Assembly: GCA_029204225.1 (NCBI GenBank)
Contig: CM055097.1
Coordinates: forward strand, 895,699 to 959,698
Source: Diphasiastrum complanatum
Taxonomy: Eukaryota; Streptophyta; Lycopodiopsida; Lycopodiales; Lycopodiaceae
DNA: 64,000 bases
Reading direction: 5' to 3'
Both the position numbers and the translations under genes were made by a program. Under the pieces are notes generated by a model, which had not been told where the DNA came from, ran no database searches, and worked only from the letters and a program-made list of their open reading frames with translations. Positions within the stretch are counted from its first letter, which is position 1. Every line of letters starts with the position of its first letter. Shown one piece after another: positions 39,394-50,040 of the stretch.

Positions 39394-39741
39394 TTGGCAA
39401 GATTTGATTGTAAGTAGATTTCACATCATCTTATCTTCATTCCAAAATTGTGAGGGAGTGCTAGAACTGAGATTATAAGTCCATTTGTTGGATTAGAAAT
39501 CTAATTTGAGTGAAAAACTACAAGAGAGAGACCTTAGTGAGTTTCTAGAGACAATCAAATCCATTTCTTGGCAAGATCTGTTTGAAAGTAGTTTTCACTT
39601 CATCTTATCTTCATTCCAGCTTTGTGAGGGAGTGATAGAACTGTGATTATAAGTCCATTTGTTGGATTAGAAATCAAATTTGAGTGAAACACTGCAAGTG
39701 TGAGACTTTTGTGAGTTTCAAGTCAATCAAATCTATTTCTT
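39394..39741. repeat. Tandem duplication, unit 174 bp, in the Copia leader
   Basis: Units 39394-39567 and 39568-39741 both start TTGGCAAGATYTG and share ATTATAAGTCCATTTGTTGG. The duplication lies immediately before the gag start codon, in the untranslated leader. Confidence 0.85.
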
Positions 39742-39763
39742 GTTTGTAGAAGTCACTAGTAAG

Positions 39764-41902
39764 ATGGGATCTGCTGGAGCATACCTTCTAGAAACTAGTG
39801 AGAGGTTGAATTCTACAAATTATGCTATTTGGAAGGTTAGAATGGAGTCACTATTGGTGCTCCAAGACCTTTATGAGTTCTTGATTGAAGATGAAGATGA
39901 ACCTCTAGGTGCACAGGAGCTAGCTAGATACAAGAAGAGATCTAGGCTTGCACTTCATTGTGTGAAGATGAATGTGAGCAATGATTTGTTGAGAGAAGTA
40001 TCAGCTTGTACTAATGCTAAAGAGGCTTGGGAGTCTTTAAAATCAATCTATGAGTCTAGCAACACTTCTAGAGTTCTTATGCTTAGAAATCAAATTTTGC
40101 AAAGCATGAGGAGAAGTGAGGAGAGTGCACAGGATTATGTACTCAGAATCAAGTCTCTAAATAGGGAGTTGGCTTCCATTGGAGAGAAGATTCATGATGG
40201 AGAGCTTGTACAAATTGTCCTTAATGGTCTAGGAGATGACTTTGCAAATTTGGTCCAAAGTTTTGCCATCCAAGACACTTTGCCAACTATAGAAAAACTT
40301 CACAGTGTATAAGTGCTCCATGCAAAATCTAGGATGAGTTCCTTGTCTTTGCAGGTTGGTGATGAGAAAGCCAATTTCTCATTCAAGGGCAAAAAGAAGA
40401 CCAATGGAAAGAAGAAGCATCCAAAGGAGGCCAAAGAAGAGGATGATGCATCAAGTTCAAAGGACAAGTCAAAGCAAAAATGCTTCTTTTGTGGAAAGAA
40501 GGGGCATTATGCATCTGAATGCTACAAGAGGCTAAGAGCACAAGTGGAGGAGGACAAACAAGGAAACCTTGCAAAGGAGGAAGAGGAGGATGAAGTAGAT
40601 GTATTCTTGATGGCATCTACATCCTCACCAACAAGCAATAGCAATTCAAGAGACAATTGGTGGATCGACAGTGGGGCTAGCTCCCACATGTCTTGTGAAA
40701 AGGACTTTTTCTCAACCTTACACTCATTCAATGATGCTAAAAAGTTTGTCTTTACTGCAAATGATGAAGAGTGTAGGATAGATGGTGTTGGCACCATCTC
40801 TTTGTATCTAGAATCCTCAAAATGCATGGATCTAGAAAATGTCCTTTATGTACCATCAATCACCAAGAATATGCTTAGTGTTGGTCTACTCTTAGAGAGT
40901 GGTTTGGATGTCCACTTTAAGCATGGTGTTTGCTTCATCTTGAAGAATGATGTTTGCATTGCAAAGGGATTTAAACATGGAAGATTGTTTAAGTTGGAAG
41001 CTAGTGTTGCTTTTGAAAGAATGAGCTTGGCGAAGGAGGAGATCACTCAAGAGGAGATCTTGGCAAAGTGTGATCTTGCTTGCATTGAGGAGGAGCATCA
41101 AAAGGAGGAAGATCTTGAGGATCAGCCTCAAAGCATGAGAGTTCCAAGGGAGTCCTCAATGACAATGGCCGAGTCATCAAATTGCATGCAAATTGTCCAT
41201 TCAAGTGTGCATCTTGCAAGGGTGGTGAGCATTGGAGAGTCTACTATCTTTGAATACTTCTTGGAAAGTATTAGTAGACATGAGGTGACTTGTTTCTTAC
41301 CTTTAAGATCCATGGTGTTTATTACTTTGTATGACAAGACAATGAAATGGGATGCTTTGAAATCTACATTTGTTGTTGATAAAGCAATTTCATTGGATAA
41401 CTATTTTTGTAATAGTTTGAATAGAGTCATAAAAGATGAAACATCATTTGCTTTGGAAATCTTTGTGTCCACATGCTTTGTGCATGATCATTCCAATGTA
41501 AGGACCAAAGATTATCCTATTTCAATGATAGGAATAATGGTAGTGTTTTGCTCTTCAAGTAGAGATTGTAGAATCTACTTGTTTTCAACCAAAGAATTTG
41601 TCAATGGTGGAAATGTGATCTTTCAAGAGTGGAAGATTTGTAAACTTGAAGAAGCACCTTTGGATCAACACATTATTCAATTCATTGATGTTTTGGAGTC
41701 AAGTCAAGTGGAGGATCAGGCTCAAGACCCGAGGACTCCAAGGAGAACCTTGAGTATCAAGATGGAGCCATCTAGGCTCAATCAAATGGATCAAGCAAGA
41801 CAAGTTGTCTTTGACAACATTATTTATGCACTTAATATTTTAATTGATGTATCTTCAAGTGCACAAAATGCCTTGGAGTCCATGGCTTGGCATGATGTTT
41901 AG
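39764..41902 (+). pseudogene. Copia gag-protease with novel extension, one internal TAA
   Basis: Start chosen at ATG 39764 (context AAGATGG). Codons 1-182 are the Copia gag domain (LNSTNYAIWKVRMESLL, then NQILQSMRRSEESAQDYV). TAA at 40310-40312 interrupts, then the same frame runs 529 codons without a break: Lys-rich nucleocapsid, CCHC knuckle CFFCGKKGHYASEC (40481-40522), protease motif WWIDSGASSHM (DSGA at 40667-40678) and the post-protease GRLFKLEAS segment. The remaining ~290 codons contain no pre-integrase HHCC or DDE core. Near 41597 FVNGGNVIFQE resembles the segment after the integrase core, so an in-frame loss of integrase is likely, but most of the extension (for example EYFLESISRHEVTCFLP) is unlike any Copia domain I know. 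The frame ends at 41902. Whether the TAA is a mutation or a read-through site cannot be decided from one copy. Confidence 0.88.
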
Positions 41903-42097
41903 TTTTGAAGTGTGCTACATGTATATAGACACATTTATGGAACATCTTGTAAGGGATTCTCTAAGAGGTGGTGAAAGATCCTTCATGGACATCATTCTTT
42001 ATTGGAGTCTCAAAAGTTCCTTGTTTGTAGCTGGATTTTTTAGACACTTCTAAAAGCTTTCATTCATCTATCAAGAGAGTTGTAAATAGATCAAGCT

Positions 42098-42109
42098 AAA
42101 TTTGAGGAG
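42098..42109 (+). other. Polypurine tract
   Basis: AAATTTGAGGAG directly before the 3' LTR. It is a weak tract, interrupted by TTT. Confidence 0.7.
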
Positions 42110-42810
42110 TGTGAAGAATTGCCAAAAATTGGCAAATCTAGCTTGATCAAAAACCATGTAGAATAGTGTAAATTGTGTACACAAGTGGGTCCCACACATG
42201 TGAGGCCATGATGCCACATGGGAAACCCATCCTAATGTAGGTTAGTTCAAGTCAAGAGAGTTGTTCATGTCTATTTGGTGGTCATCCCTACTTTATAGGA
42301 CCTACACCTAAGTTTAAGGTGAAAATTTGACCAACTAGCTACCTACCAAGCATAACTCTAGGAAATAGACTAGGGTTTCATTTTAGGTCAAGGAGAGTGA
42401 GTTAACTTCCTTATTACATGCTGGAAATCCACCTAACTTCAATAAGGAAGTCGAATTTGCTATGTATTCCCTCTCTCCATAGTGAGAAGATAGAAAATTT
42501 TTGGAGCTCATTGGCAATCTCAAGCTAGTTCACTATGTACATTGAGTTTTTGTGATCCAAATGAAACCAAATCAATTTCTACTTGTTTCTCAGGTTGAAG
42601 GCCGTACTACAGCCTATAGTACACACGTGTGGGCTCGTATTTCAATGTTTATCAATGCTTTTGATTGTTAATGCTTGTTGTTTGTCAAATTGCCAATCTA
42701 GATCAACTTTTTTGTGTCTAGTTTTTTGATAGATTGTTAAGCAAGCATCCAATCACTCTTGTGGATCTTTTGTAGATCCATTTATGGTCCTAAAGTACAG
42801 TACTTTCACA
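42110..42810 (+). repeat. 3' LTR, 701 bp
   Basis: Partner of 38258-38958, same length, four base differences, followed directly by the ATAAA duplication. Confidence 0.97.
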
Positions 42811-42987
42811 ATAAATCATCAAACCATACTTGAAGCACCCACTTCCATAGATGTTGAGAATAGAAATTCTAATAGTCAGGATGATGAAATAATTTTTGAA
42901 AGTATGAGTGATCATGAAAATCATCTAAGAGGAGATGAATTGCAAGACGTTGTCGCTGATGAAATTGATTCTTGTAATTCTGAATAA
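42811..42987 (+). pseudogene. TNPD-type transposase, C-terminal tail
   Basis: It resumes the frame left at 38257: the ATAAA duplication plus TCATCAAACC reads INHQT, then EAPTSIDVENRN and an acidic end with a stop at 42985-42987. The tail is Asp/Glu/Asn-rich. It is separated from the rest of the exon only by the 4553-bp Copia-type insertion. Confidence 0.75.
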
Positions 42988-43199
42988 AAATTGATTATTG
43001 CAATTCTGAATGAAATTGATTCTTGCAATGCTTTCAAATGATTGTTATTTAGCCAAACTTAGAGTCTCATTTATGGTCAAGTAAGTGAAAAGAATAGACA
43101 TCTTTTGACTTCAATCCCATTTTTTTGGAGATAATGTCGGTGAAGATAGATGTACGGCTTCATGTTCCAAGAAAATTCTTATTTTTTAACAAATGTTGC

Positions 43200-43440
43200 A
43201 AAGGCAGTAAATCACTAAAAGCATGTGAGTTAATGAAATCACCACCACAATCTATGACAAAATCAAGTGTTTCATCATAGTCAATCCCCTTGAATTGAGC
43301 ATATCCCTTGGCAACTAGTCTTGTTTTATAATTGTTCACACTACCATCTTGATTAAGCTTGATCTTAAAGACCCATTTGCAAATAGTAACATTTTGTATC
43401 TTTGACGGAAGATCAATAATTTTACAAGTATCTCAAACAA
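43200..43440 (-). pseudogene. Copia reverse transcriptase N-terminal fragment
   Basis: The minus strand reads [20 protein letters not shown], then [19 protein letters not shown], the canonical start of Copia RT. The usual FSPV that should follow is changed and the match ends. About 80 codons remain. It lies in the CACTA-like element between the TNPD tail and the third GCGTGGAT cluster, and has no visible LTRs. Confidence 0.85.
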
Positions 43441-44008
43441 TGCATCATATACTCACTTTTCATTACATCAAATCACTCTTTTGTTGCTACAGTTTCATTC
43501 ACACTTGAAGGAACATCATCAAACTTAAGGTAGTAATAAGGGCAATAAAAATTAAACAATCATCAACTTGTAATTGCTTCTATCTTCCTTGTATTTGAGC
43601 CTTGATGGTTGCATTTGGGCTTTGATACCATGTTAAAATCAAAGGTTATGAACATCATTTGGATTCTAAAACCTTGAAAAGGCATCAAAGGTTTCACCTA
43701 TATCTAATAGATAGAAAACTAGCACACAATTCAACCTATTTTGCATCTAATTGGCAAGAGCTTTTGAACACCACAATAAAACTAGAAATAATTGATCTTC
43801 ACATCCTGTCACACACATGGAAAGTATAATACTTTGTTCAGATTCAGATATATTCATTAGACACAAAAAATATCACATTCATCAATTCCTCATTAAAGAG
43901 CAAACTTGCCAAAATCACCATCTCTTGATAATCTCTCGAAGTATGTACAAAATGAGCTCTCAATCCATATCACTCTACGTGGCTAAACATAGAGTTTTCT
44001 AGTTTGTG
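43441..44008. other. Gene-free stretch
   Basis: No gene. It includes the first copy (43972-44008) of a direct repeat, TCTACGTGGCTAAACA-AGAGTTTTCTAGTT, whose second copy is at 44092-44126. Confidence 0.5.
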
Positions 44009-44100
44009 CGGATAATCCATGCGTGGATGCGTGGATGTTCCACGCAAACAAAATTTCGAAAAATCGACTAAGTGTCAGGTCTCGCGTGGATACTCTACGT
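44009..44100. promoter_or_regulatory. GCGTGGAT palindrome cluster 3
   Basis: GCGGATAATCCATGCGTGGA and GCGTGGATGTTCCACGC (44029-44045), then CGCGTGGATA at 44083. The 17-base GCGTGGATGTTCCACGC is identical to that in cluster 1. The cluster is 520-610 bases inside the right end of the element. Confidence 0.6.
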
Positions 44101-44579
44101 GGCTAAACACAGAGTTTTCTAGTTGTGCATCCTCTACATCATCTGGCTCATCTATATATATATGAGACATTGATGGATATGATAGTCAAAGTGATCAGCC
44201 ATTATGCTTTTGTAAATTTGTTTCTATTATGTTTTTGTACCAAAATTTTGGAAGTTTTGTGTGACCTTGTATATGAATGTTTGAAATGATTAATAGATAG
44301 GAGTGTTTTATACAAATGCATAGAAATAATTTTTGAAATTCTTAAAATAGTCATAATTTTTTGGAATACAGTTATGCCTACTTTTTATTTAAAATTTTTT
44401 AAACTCAAAACTGACAAAAATTGTATACTTTTTTAAATCTTGTAACGAGCTCTAAACTCAAAAAATGTCCATATTTTGTAGTTATTTTTTAAAAGTCTTT
44501 ATACGTGCGCATATGATATTTGAAAAGGACATAAAAAAAATAGAGTTTTTTAAGAAAATATAATCCAAATGTTTTTCCT

Positions 44580-44617
44580 AAGCTCGCAAACTTTCTCACT
44601 CAACTCGCAACAGTGTT
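44580..44617 (-). repeat. Right terminal inverted repeat
   Basis: Inverse reads AACACTGTTGCGAGTTGAGT and on to GAGCTT. It pairs with 29249-29286. Confidence 0.85.
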
Positions 44618-44621
44618 GGTA
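44618..44621. repeat. Target site duplication GGTA, right
   Basis: Partner of 29245-29248. Confidence 0.8.
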
Positions 44622-46840
44622 TTGTTTGTAGTACATTGTGGAGAATTTGCAGTAGTGATTTGATGTATGCTTTTGGATGCTTGTACGTAGCTATTATGTG
44701 CATGTGGAATCGTGTGCCTTTGTTGAATATCGCATGTGTTATTTCAATGTCATTGGATGTCTAAGAAGTAGTTGCTTGTGTGTTTTTGACATGTTTCTTG
44801 TAAGCAAAGTATATTGGAATTCATCAAGTGGTAGGTCGAATTTAGGTCATCGTGGTATTTTTGTAAGGATATCGTGTTCAAAGAGTGTATGATGAGGTGT
44901 GTGGTTACATAATGGTTAATGTCAAGAACAGCGAGTTTCCAAGCAATTGTATTATGTAGTCTTTGCATTTCTTGTTTCACTCTTTTGTCAATGATGAAGT
45001 TTTCTGCTTGCAATGGTTGTAGGAGGACAAATAATCGGTGTCCTTGATTCTTGACAGTGTTGTATAAGTTAGACCATGTGCTTTGATCTCTTTTGGATTG
45101 AATGCTAGTTTGTCCATTGTCAGTCCTTGTGCTCGATGTATTGTCCGTGTTGCGGCCAATTGGATTGGAAATTGTTTTCTAGTGATGATGTTCAGATGAT
45201 TGTTTCCAATTTGTATTTCTTTGACAAGACGTCGTATAGGTGTCCATGTTTTGTTGATTTCTTGGTTGTAAATATGATTGTTTTCATATCTTGTTTTGTC
45301 CCTATATTTGTGTCAGAGAATTGTATCTAGATAATATCTTCGACCATTATTGTTGTTTTTATTTTGAAGTATCCTTCGGCACCGTTGACCAATCTGTCTT
45401 TGATATTTAGATTTGAAGCACACAACTCAATCAACATGCCAGGTTTGACTCTAATAATTGTGGATAATTCAGCTGTATTTCACTAAGAATTTTAGGTTCT
45501 TTTGACATGAATTATAGAATGAGTCGATTGCTTGTAAGATGTATTTTGTTTCAGTCAATTGTTGTAAGGCATCATCGTTGTGCTTTGCTTTGTCAGAGTT
45601 TGTATAAAATAGGTGTAGAAATGTGTGATCAAATGGAGGCTTGCGATGACACAGTTTGTTTAAGAAATGTACGTCAGAACTTGTGTGTTTGGATTGTCAT
45701 ATTCTGTTAAGCATGGATATGAAATTATAATCTTGTTGTCTCATTGTTTCGACTAATGCATAACAACGCGGCAATTTTGCCCAATATGAAGATTTAAATA
45801 ATTCTAATGAATTTGTGGTTTCTTTAATACCCATGGTTTAAAACTGGTCTTGCTTGATACAAATCACCGCATATAATTACATTCAATCCTCCAAAGTGTT
45901 GAGAAGAGATGCGTTTGATTGCTTGTAGTCTTTGATCTGCAAATTGCAAAATTCTCTTTCCAATGAGTGAAATTTCATCAAAAACTACTAGTTGTAATTG
46001 TGAATAGAATGTTGATATTGTGTCCAATTTTTCTGATGACAATGATGTCAGTGTTTTTGTGTTGATTGGAAGGTGCAGTGCAGAATGTATTGTTGTTCCA
46101 CCAATATTGTAAGCTGCTTTTCCTGTGTAAGCCATAAGTAATGCCTTTGGCAATGTGCGTATTTATTTGTTTATGGTAGTGCCTTAGTAAACCTTGTACA
46201 ATCAAAAGTAGCGTGAATGTTTTTCCTATTCTAGCTCCTCCTGTGAGAAAAAGATGGATCTTTTCATTTGGATTGACTCTCTTTCTATGCATTATATCAT
46301 CATAAATTAATCTTTTTGCATTGTTCAGTGTTCTTAATTTTGAATGATAATCTTTGGTATTTAATACTGTGTATGTGAAGTTTTGCTCATTGTTGTTGGT
46401 TTTTTGAGTTTGTGATGATGGTTTATGATGGAAATCGAGTGCCAAGTCATAATGTTCAATGTTTATGCCTATCGATGAGTTGGTTGGTTGTTTTGAATTA
46501 CGTCTTGTTGATTTTCGAGATTGTTCCAATTGATGTCGATGTTTTGTTTTTTTTGGTAGTCGTATAGGATTTTTGCTTTGTTTTGCAATATAATTTGTAT
46601 GTTTTGGTAATATGCATCGTGCCATGATTGAATGTTGTTTTTTAGATTTTGTTCAGATTCTACGAATGGCGGATACAAAAATAGATGCTCTCTATAATAG
46701 TTTTTTGGATCCTTGTGGATGTTGTAATTGACAAATCGAATGATTTGAGAGATTGTTCTTTTTTTTACTTGCGTTCCATTGTCAATGTAATATGCGACAT
46801 ATTCAACAAGACAAAATTAGCGGTAGCAAATTTTTCTTGA
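44622..46840 (-). pseudogene. Helitron-type PIF1-like helicase and EEP N-terminal half
   Basis: Minus-strand pieces in order: the connector before the helicase (YYIDNGTQVKKRT, then KDPKNYYREHLFLYPPF), Walker A LTGGARIGKTF, Walker B VVFDEISLIG, the GDLYQARPV motif, the C-terminal RLVNGAEG and IHRAQGLTMDKLAF, then LTYTTLSRIKD. After the helicase comes an EEP nuclease start: ISLQKYHDDL and NSNILCLQET with the metal-binding Glu, and a HIIATYKHPKAY segment. The EEP frame stops at the GGTA site and continues at 29244. The protein unwinds DNA for rolling-circle transposition; an added EEP nuclease is typical of Helitron2/Helentron elements and not of ordinary plant Helitrons. Several frameshifts break the helicase, and Walker A has Arg in place of a Gly-adjacent small residue. 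The HUH Rep domain was not found to the right. Confidence 0.85.
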
Positions 46841-48879
46841 CATGTAGTGATCAATTTTTGATTTGCATGGACATCAGTGATTTGAGGCTTTTTTGGGTAA
46901 GAATGATCTATAGAGTGATGGTTAGTAATTATTGTAATGGCCATACTAATAGTGAAATCCATTGGTTTTTTTGTTTTGGGTATTTTGGGAAATTATGAGA
47001 TATAGATCGATCCCAAATGGTATCTCATTATTTACAAAATCTGGAAACCCTGAAATCTATTTCTCTTTTATGTTAAACCTCTACTTTTTAAAAATTTCTT
47101 AAATACGAGACAATTGGATTGAGATTCGTATAATTCCTTCCAGTGTAGAACTTGGTTCTTGAGGACTAAAAAGTTATATGAAACTATACTTCCATATATG
47201 ATTTGTGAATATGGCTCAGAATCTATTGATGTTTTCAATTGATTTAGTGGAGTTTAGACTTCCAAGACCCAAATGTTAATCTCTATTTGATAGTTGATTA
47301 TTGAGATGTAATATTTCTATCACTCAGGATAAGATATTCTATGAATTTGAGGAACAAGTTCGGTGTGTAATAGTATTGGATACTACTAACTGACTTCTTC
47401 AAATCTTTGATATCTTATACGTTGTCTCCTGAGAACTTTTTAGTTGAAATTATGGAAATGCAAGATTCTCAATGAGTTTATGTGAGTAGCATTTGCGGAT
47501 TATGGATATCTGCTAGTTCATAGCCTATGTTTATTTATGGGAACATAGTTGGATATGTTGCTTATGTACATCTTAATCTTGTGGATTTTCTATGTTTTCC
47601 TATGTACTGAGTTTATATCGTATACTTAAACTAGTCAGAGTGCATAGACATATGAACAAGTAATGTGTGGAACAGTTACTTGCAAGTTAATGGTTCTTTT
47701 TGTGGAAAGGATAATTCATTAACTTAGTTATGGTTTAGGAAAGGATCTAAATGTGGTGTTATACTAGTATAATTGAGATCTACACCTAGACATTCAAGAT
47801 TTATGATCATTTACAATTGACTTGAGTAATTGGATTACTCCTATTTAGAAGTTAATTGGATAAATAAGCAGTGTGAAGAGAATTCACCAAGAATTGTTTA
47901 TTTGGATATATATTGCTTATAAGACACATGATTTGTGAGTCATTAGGATTCATCTATGAGAGTTGAGTTGTGTGCATAGAACATAGAAGATTCTTGATAT
48001 AGAATATTTCTTGAATGAAGAATATCCAAAGTTATTGACTATATCCCAATGAGCTCATCTTGGATGACAGAGTCTAACTAATATCAAGGATAACCACTGA
48101 ATTTAGTTGGAATTCAGCAGAACTTTGTAATATCTAGATGTTGTTCTAGGTGATTGTATAAAGTTATATTGTTAAAGATGGATGTTATAATGGTCTTTAA
48201 TCACTATGTTGATTGTAGAATTTGGAACTCATAATCTAGTTAAGAATCGGGTTGGAAGAATATTCTTGGAATCCCAAAATTTTCCTTGTGGCAAAGATTT
48301 TAGAATTCTTCTTACATTTATTGAGAGTATGTTGTGCATATACTCTAGTATTTTATAATGATTAAGTATGGTTTTGGAATCCTGTAAATTATGATTGACG
48401 AATCATAAGATTCTAAATATTTGTGATTGACGAATCATAGATTGATACTTAAAGGTCATTAAAAGAATATAAGAAAATGTGAGGATTCTTAAGATAATGG
48501 GTAATTCTTGATCAATTGGGAGAGTCAAGGATTTGGATTTGAACTCTAAATTTCTTTACTCCAATGCATATTTGAGATTATGTACATCTCACAAGCATTT
48601 TCATTAAGTAATTGCTTACTTATGAGGAATTTGCTTACCTTTACAGATTGTAGTCAAGGAATGCTTGTGTACTGTTTTCAGCCTAAAATCTCCGGTTAAT
48701 TAGGAGCAGTTAAGTCTATCATGATTGAATGGTTGCTATTTTCTTGAATATGTTGCTAGGAATAGAGCGCCTAACTCAAGAGAGTATCTGGGGTACTCAG
48801 GACTGGATGAAAGTCATTTTTATCTTGATGGATTTCCTAGAGATTTTGGTAGGATGAATGGTTGTACCTTAGTTTTTTG
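46841..48879. other. Unexplained A/T-rich region
   Basis: Separates the helicase relic from a gypsy 3' end. It may contain decayed gypsy polymerase on the plus strand, but I could not anchor any motif. The strings TTGTGATTGACGAATCATA (48421) and ATTATGATTGACGAATCATA (48387) form a short direct repeat. Confidence 0.35.
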
Positions 48880-49543
48880 AAAAAATTGTAAGTGTATTGG
48901 TACGAAGAAGCATTTATGACAGGTCTACAAGTTATTGTGGATAGTCTTGGATTATAATTCTTTGCATCTTTAACTTTTGAACACTGTTTTCGAATGTAAG
49001 GTGATAACTCACCCAATGGTTCATGTAAATTGAGGTTACATGAAGGTGATGTTACTTGATTAGAGAAAATCATACCTAATAGGAAAACTTATCACTTAGA
49101 GTACTTCTAAAAGGCAGATATAGTACTTTAGTGCAGAGATCATCTTTAAGTACTTATTTGATATTGAAGTCAAACTAAGGATTGATTTTCAAGGTAAATG
49201 TAAAAGTGAAAAGATTGATTTGTTAGCTTTTGAACTTAATCTTCATGATTGGTTGACTGCTCATCCAGTGTATCATTGAAATTTAGTTTATGTGATAATG
49301 ACAGTTGAATGTGTTGAGGATTTTACCCATTTGGAGGACTTATCGCTCAATGTACCTTTGGACCATGAAAGAGTACTCTGAATCAGAGGTAAATAATTGA
49401 GAAATCGTTCTATCTCTGAATGCTTGATTAGGTTGGTTGGTCAGATTGAGAAAAATGATTCATGGGAAAGAGTTAAAAGCATACAAATTGGGTCTTCCCT
49501 AGTTACTTGTTCTGAGGACATAACTAGTTTAAGGGAAAAAGAA
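48880..49543 (+). pseudogene. Ty3/gypsy chromovirus 3' end, decayed
   Basis: Recognised by alignment with the better preserved copy at 59390-59780. Pieces include FELNLHDWLTAHPVYH, LEDLSLNVPLDHERVL and LRNRSISECLIR (start of a chromodomain-like tail), after which the purine tract AAGGGAAAAAGAA (49531-49543) leads into TGTTACATCC, an LTR start. 48880-49080 is a second, weaker match to the same GPF/Y-domain region, so the stretch holds two overlapping or duplicated copies. Stops and frame changes are frequent; nothing here is translatable. Confidence 0.6.
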
Positions 49544-50040
49544 TGTTACATCCATGTCCAGTAAGTGGGATTTGGAATAATTCATGACATGGATAGCCAG
49601 TCACTCCAGTGTATGTGGTTATTAGTTATGCCTCGTCATTACGGGCTTGGCCGATAAGTAATTAATGATCATATGAGGATCCAGACCTATAATTGGACAT
49701 AGGAGCACTTGCATGGTGTTTACTGTTATAATGCAAGAATAGGAGGTCAATTGCTATTCCAGGTTGCATGGAAATCCTAAGTGGAATATTCTCTCCTCAT
49801 GGGAGAGAATATATACTAGTGGAAACTCGCCCATCTACCTATTGGATTTTCTGATCTTTGTAGCCAAGAGCCCCTCCTCTCTTGCATTCATTCACCATGG
49901 TTTGGGGGGGCAGGTGTGTGTGTGTGAAGTGGTTAGGGTATTGACTAGCCATTTCATGTTGGTTGGGTGGTTTTGCTCCACACGTGTCCTTTTGGTTGCA
50001 TGCAACAGGATCTAGTCGGATCTTCATAAGGCAATCCTTA
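49544..50040 (+). mobile_element. Gypsy 3' LTR, partial
   Basis: Starts TGTTACATCCATGTCC after the purine tract. CACTCCAGT and TTAGTTATGCCTCGTCAT match the LTR at 59792 (ACTCCAGT, TTAGTTATGCCACGTCAT), so the two belong to one family. The right end is not determined. Confidence 0.55.

Larger units (their letters stand above)
38253..42815 (+). mobile_element. Complete non-autonomous Copia-type LTR element, 4553 bp
   Basis: The element is 38258-42810. Both LTRs are 701 bp, start TGTGAAGAATTGCC and end TACTTTCACA. ATAAA stands at 38253-38257 and again at 42811-42815, a perfect 5-bp target duplication. A tRNA-Met primer site follows the 5' LTR and a purine tract precedes the 3' LTR. By eye the LTRs differ at four positions (about 0.6 percent), so the insertion is recent. 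The only coding region is gag-protease with an unusual C-terminal extension (39764-41902); integrase core, reverse transcriptase and RNase H are missing, so movement would need proteins from another copy. It sits in the last exon of the TNPD gene in the same orientation; the TNPD frame runs into ATAAA on the left and out of ATAAA on the right. Confidence 0.95.
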
